Origin: Diacronema lutheri
Taxonomy: Eukaryota; Haptophyta; Pavlovophyceae; Pavlovales; Pavlovaceae
Assembly (NCBI GenBank): GCA_019448385.1
Contig: JAGTXO010000011.1
Span: forward strand, 1 to 64,000
Direction: 5' to 3'
DNA: 64,000 nucleotides
The translations under genes were made by a program, and so were the position numbers. How positions within the stretch are numbered: position 1 is the stretch's first letter; every line of letters starts with the position of its first letter. Shown piece by piece: positions 20,198 to 29,336 of this stretch. The notes beneath the pieces were generated by a model. That model saw nothing but the letters and a program-made list of their open reading frames with translations. It was not told the DNA's origin and ran no database searches.

Positions 20198-22614
20198 GCG
20201 CGCCGCCGCCGCCGCCGCCGCCTCGCGCGCCGCCGTGTGCGGCGGCTGCGGCGGCCGATCGGCGCTGATCGCGCATCGCGAGGTCGTGCTGGCGCATCGC
20301 GTGGACCTGCGCGGCGGTCTCGTGGAGGATGCGCGCGTTCTCGCGCTCCTGCTCGACGGACACGTCGTGCTCCACCGCCGCCGCCTTGGGCTGCAGTGCG
20401 ATCTGGTGCAAGAGCTCCTGCGAGGCGCGCGCGCGCGCGCGGTGCGGTCACGAGGCGCGGCCGCGCATCGGCGTGCTGCAGCGTGCTGCAGCGTGCGCCG
20501 CGCGGCGCGGCGCGGCGCGGCGCGGCGTGACGCGCGCGCGCGCGTACGAACGGCGCGGCGCGCACCTGCGCGTGCGCGCTCGCCGCGCCCGCGTGCGCCT
20601 CGTGCCGCGCGCCGAGGATGCCCAGCCGCTCGCCGAGCACCGCCGCGGTCAGCCCGTTGAGCTCGTGCGGCGCGCGCCGGCTGCGCGGCTCGCGCAGCCC
20701 GGGCGCGCGCGCGGGGGGCGGAGGCTGGGAGCGCGGCAGAGGCGGCGTCGCCATCGTGGCGCTCGCGCCCGGGGCGCGCGCTGCAGCGCCGACGCCGAGC
20801 GGGGGCAGCGGCGGCGCGGCCGCGCCGCCGAGCTCGGCGGCGTGCGCGCCCGTGCGCGCGCGCGCGCCGACGGGCGCGGCGCTGCCCGACGCGCGGCGCG
20901 CACGCGGACCGTCGGCGCGCGGCGCGAGCGCGTAGTGGTGCAGCGCGGCGGGGAGTTGCGCGAGCGTCTCCTCGGCGACGACCGCCGCCGAGTGCCGGCC
21001 GCCCGCGCTCAGCGCAAGCACGTGGAGGCCAGGCGCCGCGAGCGCGTCGATGCGCGCGGGCAGCGCGCACGCGGCGGTGAGCGTGACGCCCGTCCCCAGC
21101 TGCCCGTCCGAGCTGCAGCCAAACGCGTAGACCGTGCCGTCGTGCATGAGGACGAGGGAATGCGCGTCGCCGGCCGCAACGGCGGTGGGCAGGCACTCCG
21201 AATGCAGCGCGTCGCCCTCGGCCGGCCCGACGCCCGCCGTCCACGCGCCCGCGCTGCTGCCGATGCCGCCGCCGCTCGGCGTCCACGTGGGCGTCGCGCC
21301 CGACGTGCTTGACGGCTGGCGCGTGAGCGCCGAGACGTCGCCTGCACGCGCGCCGCCCGGCCGGCGGAGGGCGGCGATGACGCGCGGCGCGCTCTCCGGC
21401 GCCATGCTGCCGTGCCCGAGCTGGCCCATCGCGCCGTCGCCCCACGAGAAGACGACGGCGTGTACCGTCGAAACGGCGAGCGTATGCGCCGCCCCGCACG
21501 CGACGCTCGCGACGCGCTCCTTGGACGGCAGGGCGATGCGCCACGGCGGGCGCGGGCGGAGCGGCGTCTCGCCCGTCACGAGCGTCGAGAGCAAGCCGAG
21601 GCCACGCCGGCGCGCACCCGCGCCCGCGCCCATGCCTGCGCCTGCGCCCCTCGGCTTGGCGACGCCGCCGTCGCCACCGCTCGGCGCGTCCGGCGCGGCG
21701 TCCGGCGAGGCCGCGCTGACGATGGCGGCCGCCGCGGCCTCGGCGGCGGGTGGCGCGCGCATCGCCGCGCCGCCGCCATTGCCGCCGCCACCGACGCCGC
21801 GGCCGCCATGACCAAACCCACCGCCGCCGCCGCCGCCGCCACCACGTGCGTCGAGCGGCGTGCCCTCGTTGTCGCCGCACGTGAGCACAGCGCCAAATTG
21901 GGAGACGACCGCGAGGTGGAGCTCGCCGAGTGCGACGGCGGTGACCGTGGTCTCATGCTCGCCAAGCATCGGGTTAGCGCGGCGTGGCGGGCTGGTCGGC
22001 CCAACCGGCGCGCAGTGCCCTAGCTGCGCGCCGCCCAGCCCGCACGTGAGGAGCGTGCCGTTCTTCAACACAAGCGCCGTGTTGTGCGCGCCCGCCGCGA
22101 GCGCAGCGGGAGGCGAGGTGCCAATCGCACCGAGCTGGACGAGGCGCGGCGTAGCGCAAACGCCGCGCGCGTCAAGCGGCGCATCGGGATCGGCCAGCTG
22201 CCCGTCCACGCCACGGCCCCATGCGTAGACCGCACCCGAGACGGTGAGCGCGCACGAGTGCCGCCCGCCCGCCGCGATCGCCGTGACGCTCCGGTTGGTC
22301 AAGCTATCGATCGGGCGCGGCTGGGCGTAGCTGGAAGCCAATGCAGACGCGGACATGTGCGCGGCGCCGTGGCCCAGGGCACCGTCCTCCGCCCGGCCGA
22401 ATGAGTAGATGTCGCCGCTCGCGACGAGCACGAGCGTGTGCTCGCCGCCGCAGCTCACCGAGACGACGCGCTGCGTGCCGAGGCCGCGGACGCGCTCGGG
22501 CGTCGCGGCAACTTCCAAGTCGCCGTGGCCGAGCTGCCCGCTCGAGCCGTCGCCCCACGTGTACAACGCGGCTAGCCGGTTGAACGACGAGCCGGCGACC
22601 TGCGCCGCCGCCAT
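19719..22614 (-). CDS. RCC1-repeat protein with C-terminal coiled coil
   Basis: Two exons, 20566-22614 and 19719-20417, separated by a 148-nt GTGCGCG...CTCGCAG intron, give 915 residues. The N-terminal two thirds form a seven-bladed RCC1-type propeller. Repeated units have the form Y-T-W-G-D-G-S-S-G-Q-L-G-H-G, S-C-G-G-E-H-T-L-V-L, Y-A-W-G-R-G-V-D-G-Q-L, F-S-W-G-D-G-A-M-G-Q-L-G-H-G and Y-A-F-G-C-S-S-D-G-Q-L-G-T-G. Gly/Ala-rich loops are inserted between blades 4 and 5. The second exon starts E-L-L-H-Q-I-A-L-Q-P and continues as a charged helix that probably forms a coiled coil, then Gly- and Ala-runs and an E-Y-E-D-D-E tail. RCC1 propellers act as Ran exchange factors or as scaffolds. Without other domains the role is open. 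The ATG at 22614 begins just before the first blade. Confidence 0.85.
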
Positions 22615-22866
22615 CGCGCGAGGAGCCGGCCGCGCACGGGACGAAACGGAAGAATCGAAACCTGGGTAGCTCCGAACGTCATGGAGTCGCGTGCTGGCCA
22701 ATCAGGGCGACGTCAGAAGGTCGCTGACGGCCTTCTTCAATTGATCGAGGTGGGCGTGAGCCGAAAGCCTTAGTGACCGCGAATCAACATCCCAGGACGC
22801 GCCTCATCGGACGGAGGAGCAAGCACCACCGCAAGCACAATTCCACAAGTCCGCCCGCACCCGACG
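22615..22866. promoter_or_regulatory. divergent promoter region (RCC1 gene / anion exchanger)
   Basis: 252 bases between two divergent start codons, moderately GC-rich, with GGCCAATCAGG at 22696-22706 (a CCAAT-box sequence). It is the only candidate control region for both genes. Confidence 0.5.
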
Positions 22867-25254
22867 ATGACCAGCCACGGCGACGCAGCGGCCGAGTACA
22901 CGCAGAACGTGCCGTACGAGGAGCAGGACACCCGTCACGAGGACGAGCACGCCGCCGCGCACTCCGAGATCCTCCGCCCCCAGGTCCTGCCGCCCATCCA
23001 GCGCGTGCCACCGACGGCGCAGTCGCGCCGCGAGTTCTCGATCAAGGGCCTGCCGCTCGACCACGCGGCACAGGCGACGGACGAAGATGTCGAGGCGAAG
23101 AAGGCCGTCGCTGACGACACCGAGGTCGTCGAGGTCGCCGCTGTCGGCGCCGTCGACCTCGGCGGCGCCGCGCCATCCGACGGCCTGCCACCGCCGCTCC
23201 AGTACCAGGGCCGCGGCCGCGGCCTGATCAACGACATCAAGCGGCGAGCGCGCTACTACCGGACGGACTGGACGGACGCCTTCCTCCCCGAGAACCTCTC
23301 CGTCGTCCTCTCGACCACCATCTTCATCTTCTTCGCGTGCCTCATGCCGGCGCTCGCGTTTGGCTCCATCTACGATACGATGAGCGGCGGCCAGATCGGC
23401 ATCACGGAGACGCTGCTCTCGACGGGCATCACCGGCCTGATCAAGTGCGCGCGACGCACTTGCCCCCCTGCCGCGCCTGCCATCCCACCCGCCATGCGAA
23501 GCCGAGCCGCGCTGAGCCGCGCAACGCGCTCACGCCGCTCGCGCACGCGCCGCACGCGCGCCGCGCGCTCGCCCTTGCCCCGCGCGCAGCGCGTTCATCT
23601 CGGGCCAGCCCCTCACCATCCAGGGCGCGACGGGCCCCGAGCTCGCGTACCTGACGATGCTCTTCTCCATGTCCAGGACGCTGGGCTTCGAGTTCATGCC
23701 CGCCAAGTTCTGGGCCGGCCTCTGTGCGGCGCGGCGCACTGCGCCCGGCTTGCGCGTGCCAGCGGCTGCGCCACGTGCGCTGACCGTGCGCCTCGCCGGC
23801 CGTGCATCGCGCGCGCGCGCGCGCGTGCTTGCGCGCAGGGCAATCGCTCATGACGATCGCCTACTCGTTGCTCGAGGTGTGCTGCCTGATCAACAAGGTG
23901 ACGCGCTTCACCGAGGAGATCTTCTCGTCGATGATCACGCTCATCGAGGTCGTGGCGGCCGCGACCAACATTGTCAACATCTTGATCGGCAAGTTGACGA
24001 TTGGCGCCAAGCTCTTTTCGATCATCATCGTCGCGCTCACATACGTCTTCGCCGTCAAGTTCCGCGACCTCCGCGCCTCCGACTGGCTGACGGCCGCGTG
24101 GCGCAAGCAGCTGGCCAACTATGGCGTCTCGATCACGATCCTCATCCTCACGATCGCCTCCGCCATTCTCACGCGCGCCTTCGGTGCGCCAGCGCGCGCT
24201 TGCACGCAACACACTCGCTCGCCTCGCGCGCGCGCGCGCGCGCTTCCGCGTCGCGCTCCGCTCACCCTGCGGCCGGCCTCCTTGCCCACCCTCCCGCCCC
24301 GCTCACGCGCGGCGCGCAGGCATCACCGACGTGCGCTTCCTCAACATCCCCGAGACGATCCGGCCGACGTGGAACGACCCGACCACGGGCGTGGCGCGCA
24401 GCTGGCTTGTCAAGGGCGGAGGCTACGAGAAGCCCTTCCCGGCGTGGGCCATCTTCCTGATGATCCTGCCCGCCATCGGCGGCTGCCTGCTCGGCTTCCT
24501 CGACCAGAACCTGACGGAGGTCCTCATCAACCGCAAGGACCGCATGTTCAAGAAGCTGCCCGCCTATCACCTCTCCAACATGGTGCGCGCGCGCGCGCCC
24601 CACCACCGCCGCGCGACACCGGCGCGCGACGCCGTCCAAGCGCCAATGCGCTCACGCCTTGCCCCACCGCGCCCGTTCGGATGGTTCCAGGTGTGCGGCG
24701 TGCTGCTCTACCCGATCTGCGCGGTGCTCGGCCTGCCGGCGTGCCACCCGGCGACCGTCCGCTCGCTCGCGCACGTCATGGCCGTGACCTCCACCGAGGT
24801 CGTGCCGCTCCCCGACGGCAAGGGCACGACGGTGCGTGTGTCGGGCGTCGCCGAGCAGCGCGTGACGCACCTCATGATCCACGTCCTCATCTTCGTCGCG
24901 CTCGCGGCAGGCCCGGTGCTCAAGTACGTGCCGCAGCCGATCATCATCGGCGTCTTCCTCTTCCTCGGCATCTCGTCCATCCGCGGCAACCAGATGTTCG
25001 ACCGCATCTTTGTGCTCTTCACGTGCGAGCGCGAGCGCTGGCCCGCATATTACTATGTGCAGGACGTCGACCGGCGTGAGATGACGCGCTTCACCATCTT
25101 CCAGGCGGTGATCACGGCGATTCTCGTAGCCATCTCGCGCATCGACCAGATTGCCATCGTCTTCCCCTTCCTCATGGCCATGATGATCCCGCTGCGCATC
25201 TATGGCGTGCCGCGATTGTTCGACGCCGTCGCGATCGAGGTGCTCGACCGCTAA
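22867..25254 (+). CDS. SLC4-family anion exchanger (bicarbonate/borate, BOR1-like)
   Basis: Five exons (22867-23444, 23590-23723, 23839-24183, 24320-24582, 24691-25254) join in frame to give 627 residues. All four introns start GTGCG. After a 130-residue charged cytosolic N-terminus there are about 11-12 membrane helices. SLC4 signatures are S-G-Q-P-L-T-I-Q-G-A-T-G-P-E-L-A-Y, T-R-F-T-E-E-I-F-S-S, F-L-D-Q-N-L-T-E-V-L-I-N-R-K-D, L-P-A-C-H-P-A-T-V-R-S-L-A-H-V, E-Q-R-V-T-H-L, and V-P-Q-P-I-I-I-G-V-F-L-F-L-G-I-S-S. The short N-terminus and absence of the large animal cytoplasmic domain favour the BOR1/algal bicarbonate-transporter branch. In a marine alga, bicarbonate uptake for photosynthesis or calcification, or borate export, are both possible; sequence alone does not decide. 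The start is the first ATG after the divergent promoter. Confidence 0.88.
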
Positions 25255-25711
25255 ACGGCCGGAACGCGGCGCACTGCTGCGCGCGCCAGAGCGCGCGCAC
25301 CTCAAGCAGCCCACGGCGGAGGCTTTGCGCTCGGGCCGTCCGTGGCGGACGACCCAACCCGCCCCTTTTTATTAATTCGCTTCCCTTTGTCCCCTTTCCC
25401 CTTCCCCTTCCTTCTCCCCGTCTTGGCGCGTGGGTCGCACGGGGACGTGCGGACCGCGGGACGTGCATGCGCCCCTGTCAGCCGCTCGTGCGACCGGGCA
25501 AGAGGAGCGGACCAGAAATTGTTCATATTTCCCGCCGTCCCCACTGCCGGCGTACACAGGGTCGTCGCCCTGACTTCGGCCCGACGCTGCGTGACTCTTT
25601 CGCTCGCTCCGTTCGTCACGCCTCGTCACGCCTCGGCCCCGTGAACGGCCCCTGCTCACCGGCCCGCTCACAGGCGGGTCAGCGAAGAGCGAAGACGCTT
25701 ACGGAGGCGGG
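25255..25711. other. convergent intergenic region
   Basis: Between the ends of the anion exchanger (plus) and an unknown minus-strand gene. It contains an AT-rich stretch (CCCCTTTTTATTAATTCGC, about 25362-25380) followed by a pyrimidine-rich tract (25381-25422), a plausible 3'-end region. Its right part is the left arm of the inverted repeat at 25551-25820. I see no gene here. Confidence 0.5.
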
Positions 25712-25820
25712 TCAGCAGGAGGCGTGCACGCCTGCAACGGGGCCGAGTCGTGACGAACGGAGCGAGCGAAAGAGCGCACTCAGCATCGGGCCGAGGTCAG
25801 GGCGTCGACCCCTGTGCACG
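25551..25820. repeat. imperfect inverted repeat, ~90-bp arms
   Basis: The arm at about 25551-25644 is the reverse complement, with scattered mismatches and one 10-bp tandem insertion, of about 25735-25820. The core TCTTTCGCTCGCTCCGTTCG is perfect. The roughly 90-base loop includes two GGCGGGTCAGC copies. Transcribed, it could fold into a long hairpin. It could be the remnant of a MITE-like element. No target-site duplication was found at the edges. Confidence 0.75.
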
Positions 25821-26125
25821 CTGCCGGCGGACGCCCACAAGCCCCCCATAACTAAGGGGGCCGTGCGGGACGGGGCTGAGCGCATCGCCACGAGCCCGAG
25901 CGCGCGCGCCGGCGCGTCCACCGGCGCGTGCAGCACGAGCAGCGCCGCGCCCGCCGCGCTCGCGTTGCGCGTGACGAGCGCAAAGATGCGCGTCGCCTCG
26001 TGCGCGCCCACCGCCGCCCAGATCACAGCGCGATCGGCGTCCGTCTGCGCGTCGCACAGGTCGCGCACGTCGTCCGGCGCGAGCAGCGCGCCGCCGCCGG
26101 CGGAGCGCGCGACGATCGCCCGCGC

Positions 26126-27622
26126 CTATGCCACGAACACGGCCTGCTGGAGGTCGGCGTGGCGCGCGTCGACGATGGCGCGCGTCGCGTGCACGCCGAG
26201 CTCCACGCCGCGGTAGAAGGCGCGCGCGTTGGCCGCGCGCGCGTGCGCCGGCCGGCCGTCCGCGTTGCGCCTCGCGCGCGCCTGCTTGCTCGTGCGCGCG
26301 AGGCCGTCGCGTGGCGGTGGCGGCAGCGTGGCGGGCAATCGCGCGGCGGGCGGCGTCGCGCGCACGCCGCGCTGCCGCCGCTCGAACGCCGCGAGCTGCC
26401 GGCCAGCCGCGCTGCCACCAGCGCCGATGTGCTGCCGGCGGCCGAGCGCCGCCGGTGGCGGCGGCGGCGGCGCGGCGGCGGGCGGCGGCGCGGCGGCGGC
26501 GCGGCGGCGGCGCGGTGGCGGGCGGCGGCGCGGCGGCGGGCGGCGGCGCGGCGGCGGCGCGGCGGCGGGCGGCGGCGCGGCGGCAGGCGATGGCGCGAGA
26601 GGCGGCAGCGGCGGCGCGGCGTCGACGGCAGCACCAGTCGGCTTGTCCGCCCATGCACCCGAGACGCTGTCCCAGACGCTGTCCCAGACCTTGCCCCGTG
26701 GCGCGCGCCCACGCGGCCGCGCGCACTGCCCCGGCTCGTGCGCCTGGCCGCGCTTGGCGGCGGCGGCGACGGCAGGGGGTGTGCGGCCGGCGCGCCAATC
26801 GAGGACAGGTGCACCCGCGGCGGCAGGCGCCGAGTGCTGCGCCTCTGTCACAGAGCGCGTGGTGCGCGCGGCGACTGTGGCACGCCTGGCGGGCGGGCGG
26901 TGAGCGGCGCCGGCGGGCGCGCCGGCGGGCGTGGCCGCCTCGAGCCCGGCGGAGGTGCCGCGCTTGTGCTGGCGCGCGCTGCCGCGCGTGCGCCTGCGCG
27001 CACGCCCGCCGCGCGCCCGTTCGGCCTGCGCGTCGCCAGCCGCGTCGCCGGCCGCCGCGCCGCGTCGCACGTAGACGACCGCGAACGCCTCCTCGCCGGT
27101 CCCGTCAACGCCGCCGCGCGCGCGGCGCAGGATCAACGTGCCGCCCTCCGCATACTCAACGTGCACGTGCGCCACGCTCGCGCCGAGCTCACGCAGCAGC
27201 GCACAAATGTCGGCGTCGACCGTCCACTCCTCCTTGGCGCCTCTGCTCCGTCCGACGGGGAGCCGCGCACATGCACGCACGTGCACGGCTCTTCACTCGG
27301 CGGCGCGCGTCGTTGGCCCGCCAGCCTCGCTGCCATGCACGCGTCACTTGCTAAGCGCGCGCTGAGCCATCGCGCGAGCGCGCACGCGCGCGCGCGCGCG
27401 CCGCGCATCCGCGGCGCGCTCGCGGAAGGCGCGCGCGCGCGCGGCGGCCCGGTGGCGCGCGGTGGTTGCATGGCCGTGACGGCGTCGCGCGGCGTGCATC
27501 GCGCGGCGCGGCGCCGCGGGACCAGACGGCACGGCGTGGGCGATCGGACCGCGCGGCGGCGCGGCGCGGACCGCGCGGGCTGCGCGGTACCGCGTCACGA
27601 GGGCGCCACCGCAACCGGCCAT
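26126..27622 (-). CDS. unknown protein, proline/arginine-rich centre
   Basis: I do not recognise this protein. Exon 1 (27591-27622, ATG at 27622) ends CG/GTACCG. Exon 2 starts at 27242 after GGAGCAG. The join is in frame and reads E-E-W-T-V-D-A-D-I-C-A-L-L-R-E-L-G-A-S. A compact N-terminal domain (about 12-72) is followed by a long low-complexity Pro/Ala/Arg region with a W-D-S-V-W-D-S-V motif, then a helical C-terminal part. A TAG at 26126-26128 ends this model at 382 residues. The same frame stays open beyond it to 25712 with plausible protein (V-R-D-L-C-D-A-Q-T-D-A-D-R-A-V-I-W). That TAG could also be the end of a 69-nt intron (26126-26194, GTGCAC...CATAG), which would give 497 residues. 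The extended C-terminus would run through the right arm of the 25.7-kb inverted repeat. Divergent from the homeobox gene. Confidence 0.45.
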
Positions 27623-27819
27623 GCTTCTTCATCATCATTGAAAAAAAGCGGGCATCCTTTTGCATTTTCTCTGCGCGGACCCGCGTCGCCCAGCCCCCCT
27701 CGCTGATTGGTCGGCGCGTTAGGCCGCTCATTCGCGCGCGGACTTGAGAGGGTGGAGCTCTGGTCGGAGGGAGGACATCAACGATTCCCGCGGACGTCGC
27801 GCATCGCGGGCGGAGCACG
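27623..27819. promoter_or_regulatory. divergent promoter region upstream of the homeobox gene
   Basis: 197 bases between divergent start codons. It contains an AT-richer patch (CATTGAAAAAAAGCGGGCATCC, about 27636-27657; CTTTTGCATTTTCTC) and, at 27703-27711, CTGATTGGT, an inverted CCAAT box. Confidence 0.5.
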
Positions 27820-28851
27820 ATGCACGCGGACTCGCACGCGCACGCGCGCGGCGCGAACAAGCTGCACGGCGCTGGCGGCGGGCCGCGCTCTCCCGGCGCG
27901 CCGTCCGGCGCGCCGCCCGAGCGCACGATCAAGCGGTCGACGTTCTCGGCCGACCAGCTGCACGTCCTTGAGGAGGCGTTCGGCGCCAACCCGCTGCCAA
28001 ACCTGGCGACGAGGCATGCGCTCGCGGAGGAGCTCGGGCTGACGCCGCGCACCGTGCAGGTTTGGTTCCAGAACCGCCGGCAGAAGGTGAAGAAGATGCA
28101 GCTCGCGTCCGGCTCGACGTCCAACGAGACGACCGTCTCATCTGCGACCGAGCGCGACTCGCCGCTCGGCGGCATGCCGCGCAACTCGTCGACGGGCTCG
28201 TTCGAGCTGCTGAACGTGGAATTCGAGCGGCTCAATCACTCGCCCTGCTCCGAGCCCCTCGACTCGACGCCGCCCTCCTCGCGCCGCGCGTCGCTCCCAC
28301 GCGCGGCGCTCGACGGCATCGGCGCCGGCGGCGCGCGCGGCGGCTCGCTCTGGGCACGCGGCGGCGGCAGTGGCGCGCACGACTACATGGAGCCCACGCC
28401 GCTCAACTTCTCGCTCACCTTCCAGTCGCTCCTCGGCGCGCGCATGGACGAGAGCGGCGCCGCCGACGATGTGCGGAGCGGCGAGGCGGAGCACCGGCTG
28501 GCGGGTGCCGCCCTCCCGGCGCTTTCCGAGTACAGGCTGCAGCTCATGCAGCACCTGGCGGCGGCGGATCCGGCACGCATGGCGGCGGCGCAGCACGACG
28601 CGGGCCGCCGCGCCGGCGCCGACGACGACGACGCGTGCGGCAGCCCGTACTCGTGCGCGGGCGTCGGCGGCGCGAGCGCGCGGCACGATGGCGCGGGCGG
28701 CGTGGCCGACATGCGCGAGCTCGGGCTTGACGCTCAGGGCTTCGACACGCTCGACGCGGCAGCAAACTTGCTACTCTTCTCGGCCACCGCCGCGCTCATC
28801 CACGGGCCCCGCCGCGCGCAGCTCGCCGAGCAGGGCGTGGGCGGGCTCTGA
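27820..28851 (+). CDS. homeodomain transcription factor
   Basis: Single exon, 343 residues from the ATG at 27820 to TGA at 28851. The homeodomain spans about residues 33-93: basic arm E-R-T-I-K-R-S-T-F-S, helix 1 A-D-Q-L-H-V-L-E-E-A-F, helix 2 T-R-H-A-L-A-E-E-L-G-L, and recognition helix T-P-R-T-V-Q-V-W-F-Q-N-R-R-Q-K-V-K-K. Trp48, Phe49, Asn51 and Arg53 are all present, so DNA binding is expected. There is no three-residue loop extension, so it is not a TALE protein. The C-terminal 250 residues are Ser/Gly/Ala-rich and hold short conserved-looking segments (S-T-G-S-F-E-L-L-N-V-E-F-E-R-L, P-T-P-L-N-F-S-L-T-F-Q-S-L-L) that may be activation or protein-contact motifs. Targets are unknown. Confidence 0.92.
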   Translation: MHADSHAHARGANKLHGAGGGPRSPGAPSGAPPERTIKRSTFSADQLHVLEEAFGANPLPNLATRHALAEELGLTPRTVQVWFQNRRQKVKKMQLASGSTSNETTVSSATERDSPLGGMPRNSSTGSFELLNVEFERLNHSPCSEPLDSTPPSSRRASLPRAALDGIGAGGARGGSLWARGGGSGAHDYMEPTPLNFSLTFQSLLGARMDESGAADDVRSGEAEHRLAGAALPALSEYRLQLMQHLAAADPARMAAAQHDAGRRAGADDDDACGSPYSCAGVGGASARHDGAGGVADMRELGLDAQGFDTLDAAANLLLFSATAALIHGPRRAQLAEQGVGGL

Positions 28852-29336
28852 AGCCACCGCCGGCGCGTGCGGCGCGTCGGATTGCGCGCGGGGCGCATGC
28901 GTGCCGCCGCCGGCGCGTTGTGTACGGCGCGAGCTGCCGCGCCTGGCGCGCGGCGCCGAGGCGCACCACCCGCCTTTGTCGCGCGCGCACGCCAATCCCT
29001 CAGTCAGCAGCACACTGGACGGGCCCATTCGCTCTGCCCCGCGCGGCCGCGGTGCCTCACATGCCACACGTCGCCGTTCACACTACGCGCGCCACGGCCG
29101 CGCACTGCGCCTCCGCCATCCGCCACGGTCGCGAGAGCGCGACCGCGGGTTGTCCTCTCACCACACATCTTGCCGGCCCCAACGGTCGCATCTTTCACGG
29201 TCGCATCTTCAACTGAAACGGCATGAAAATCGGCATTCTTCAGAATAATTAACGCGAATTATCATCAGCTGCGAATAATTCGGAATTATTCAGCCGGAAT
29301 GCCCGATTACGCGTGACTGTTGAAAAGGCGCGCGCG
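28852..29336. other. intergenic region with AT-rich palindrome
   Basis: The first ~360 bases are GC-rich with no conserved reading frame. The last ~110 bases (29215-29320) are abruptly AT-rich and contain an imperfect inverted repeat. The arms are at 29228-29250 and 29284-29308, each including GGCATTC/GAATGCC and AATAATT/AATTATT. It lies directly upstream of the ketoacyl-synthase start, so it is the likely promoter of that gene. Confidence 0.6.

Noticed and set aside
25342-25644. Short plus-strand frame starting near the AT-rich stretch
   Set aside because: Composition is that of a pyrimidine tract and the arm of an inverted repeat. No domain or splice support.
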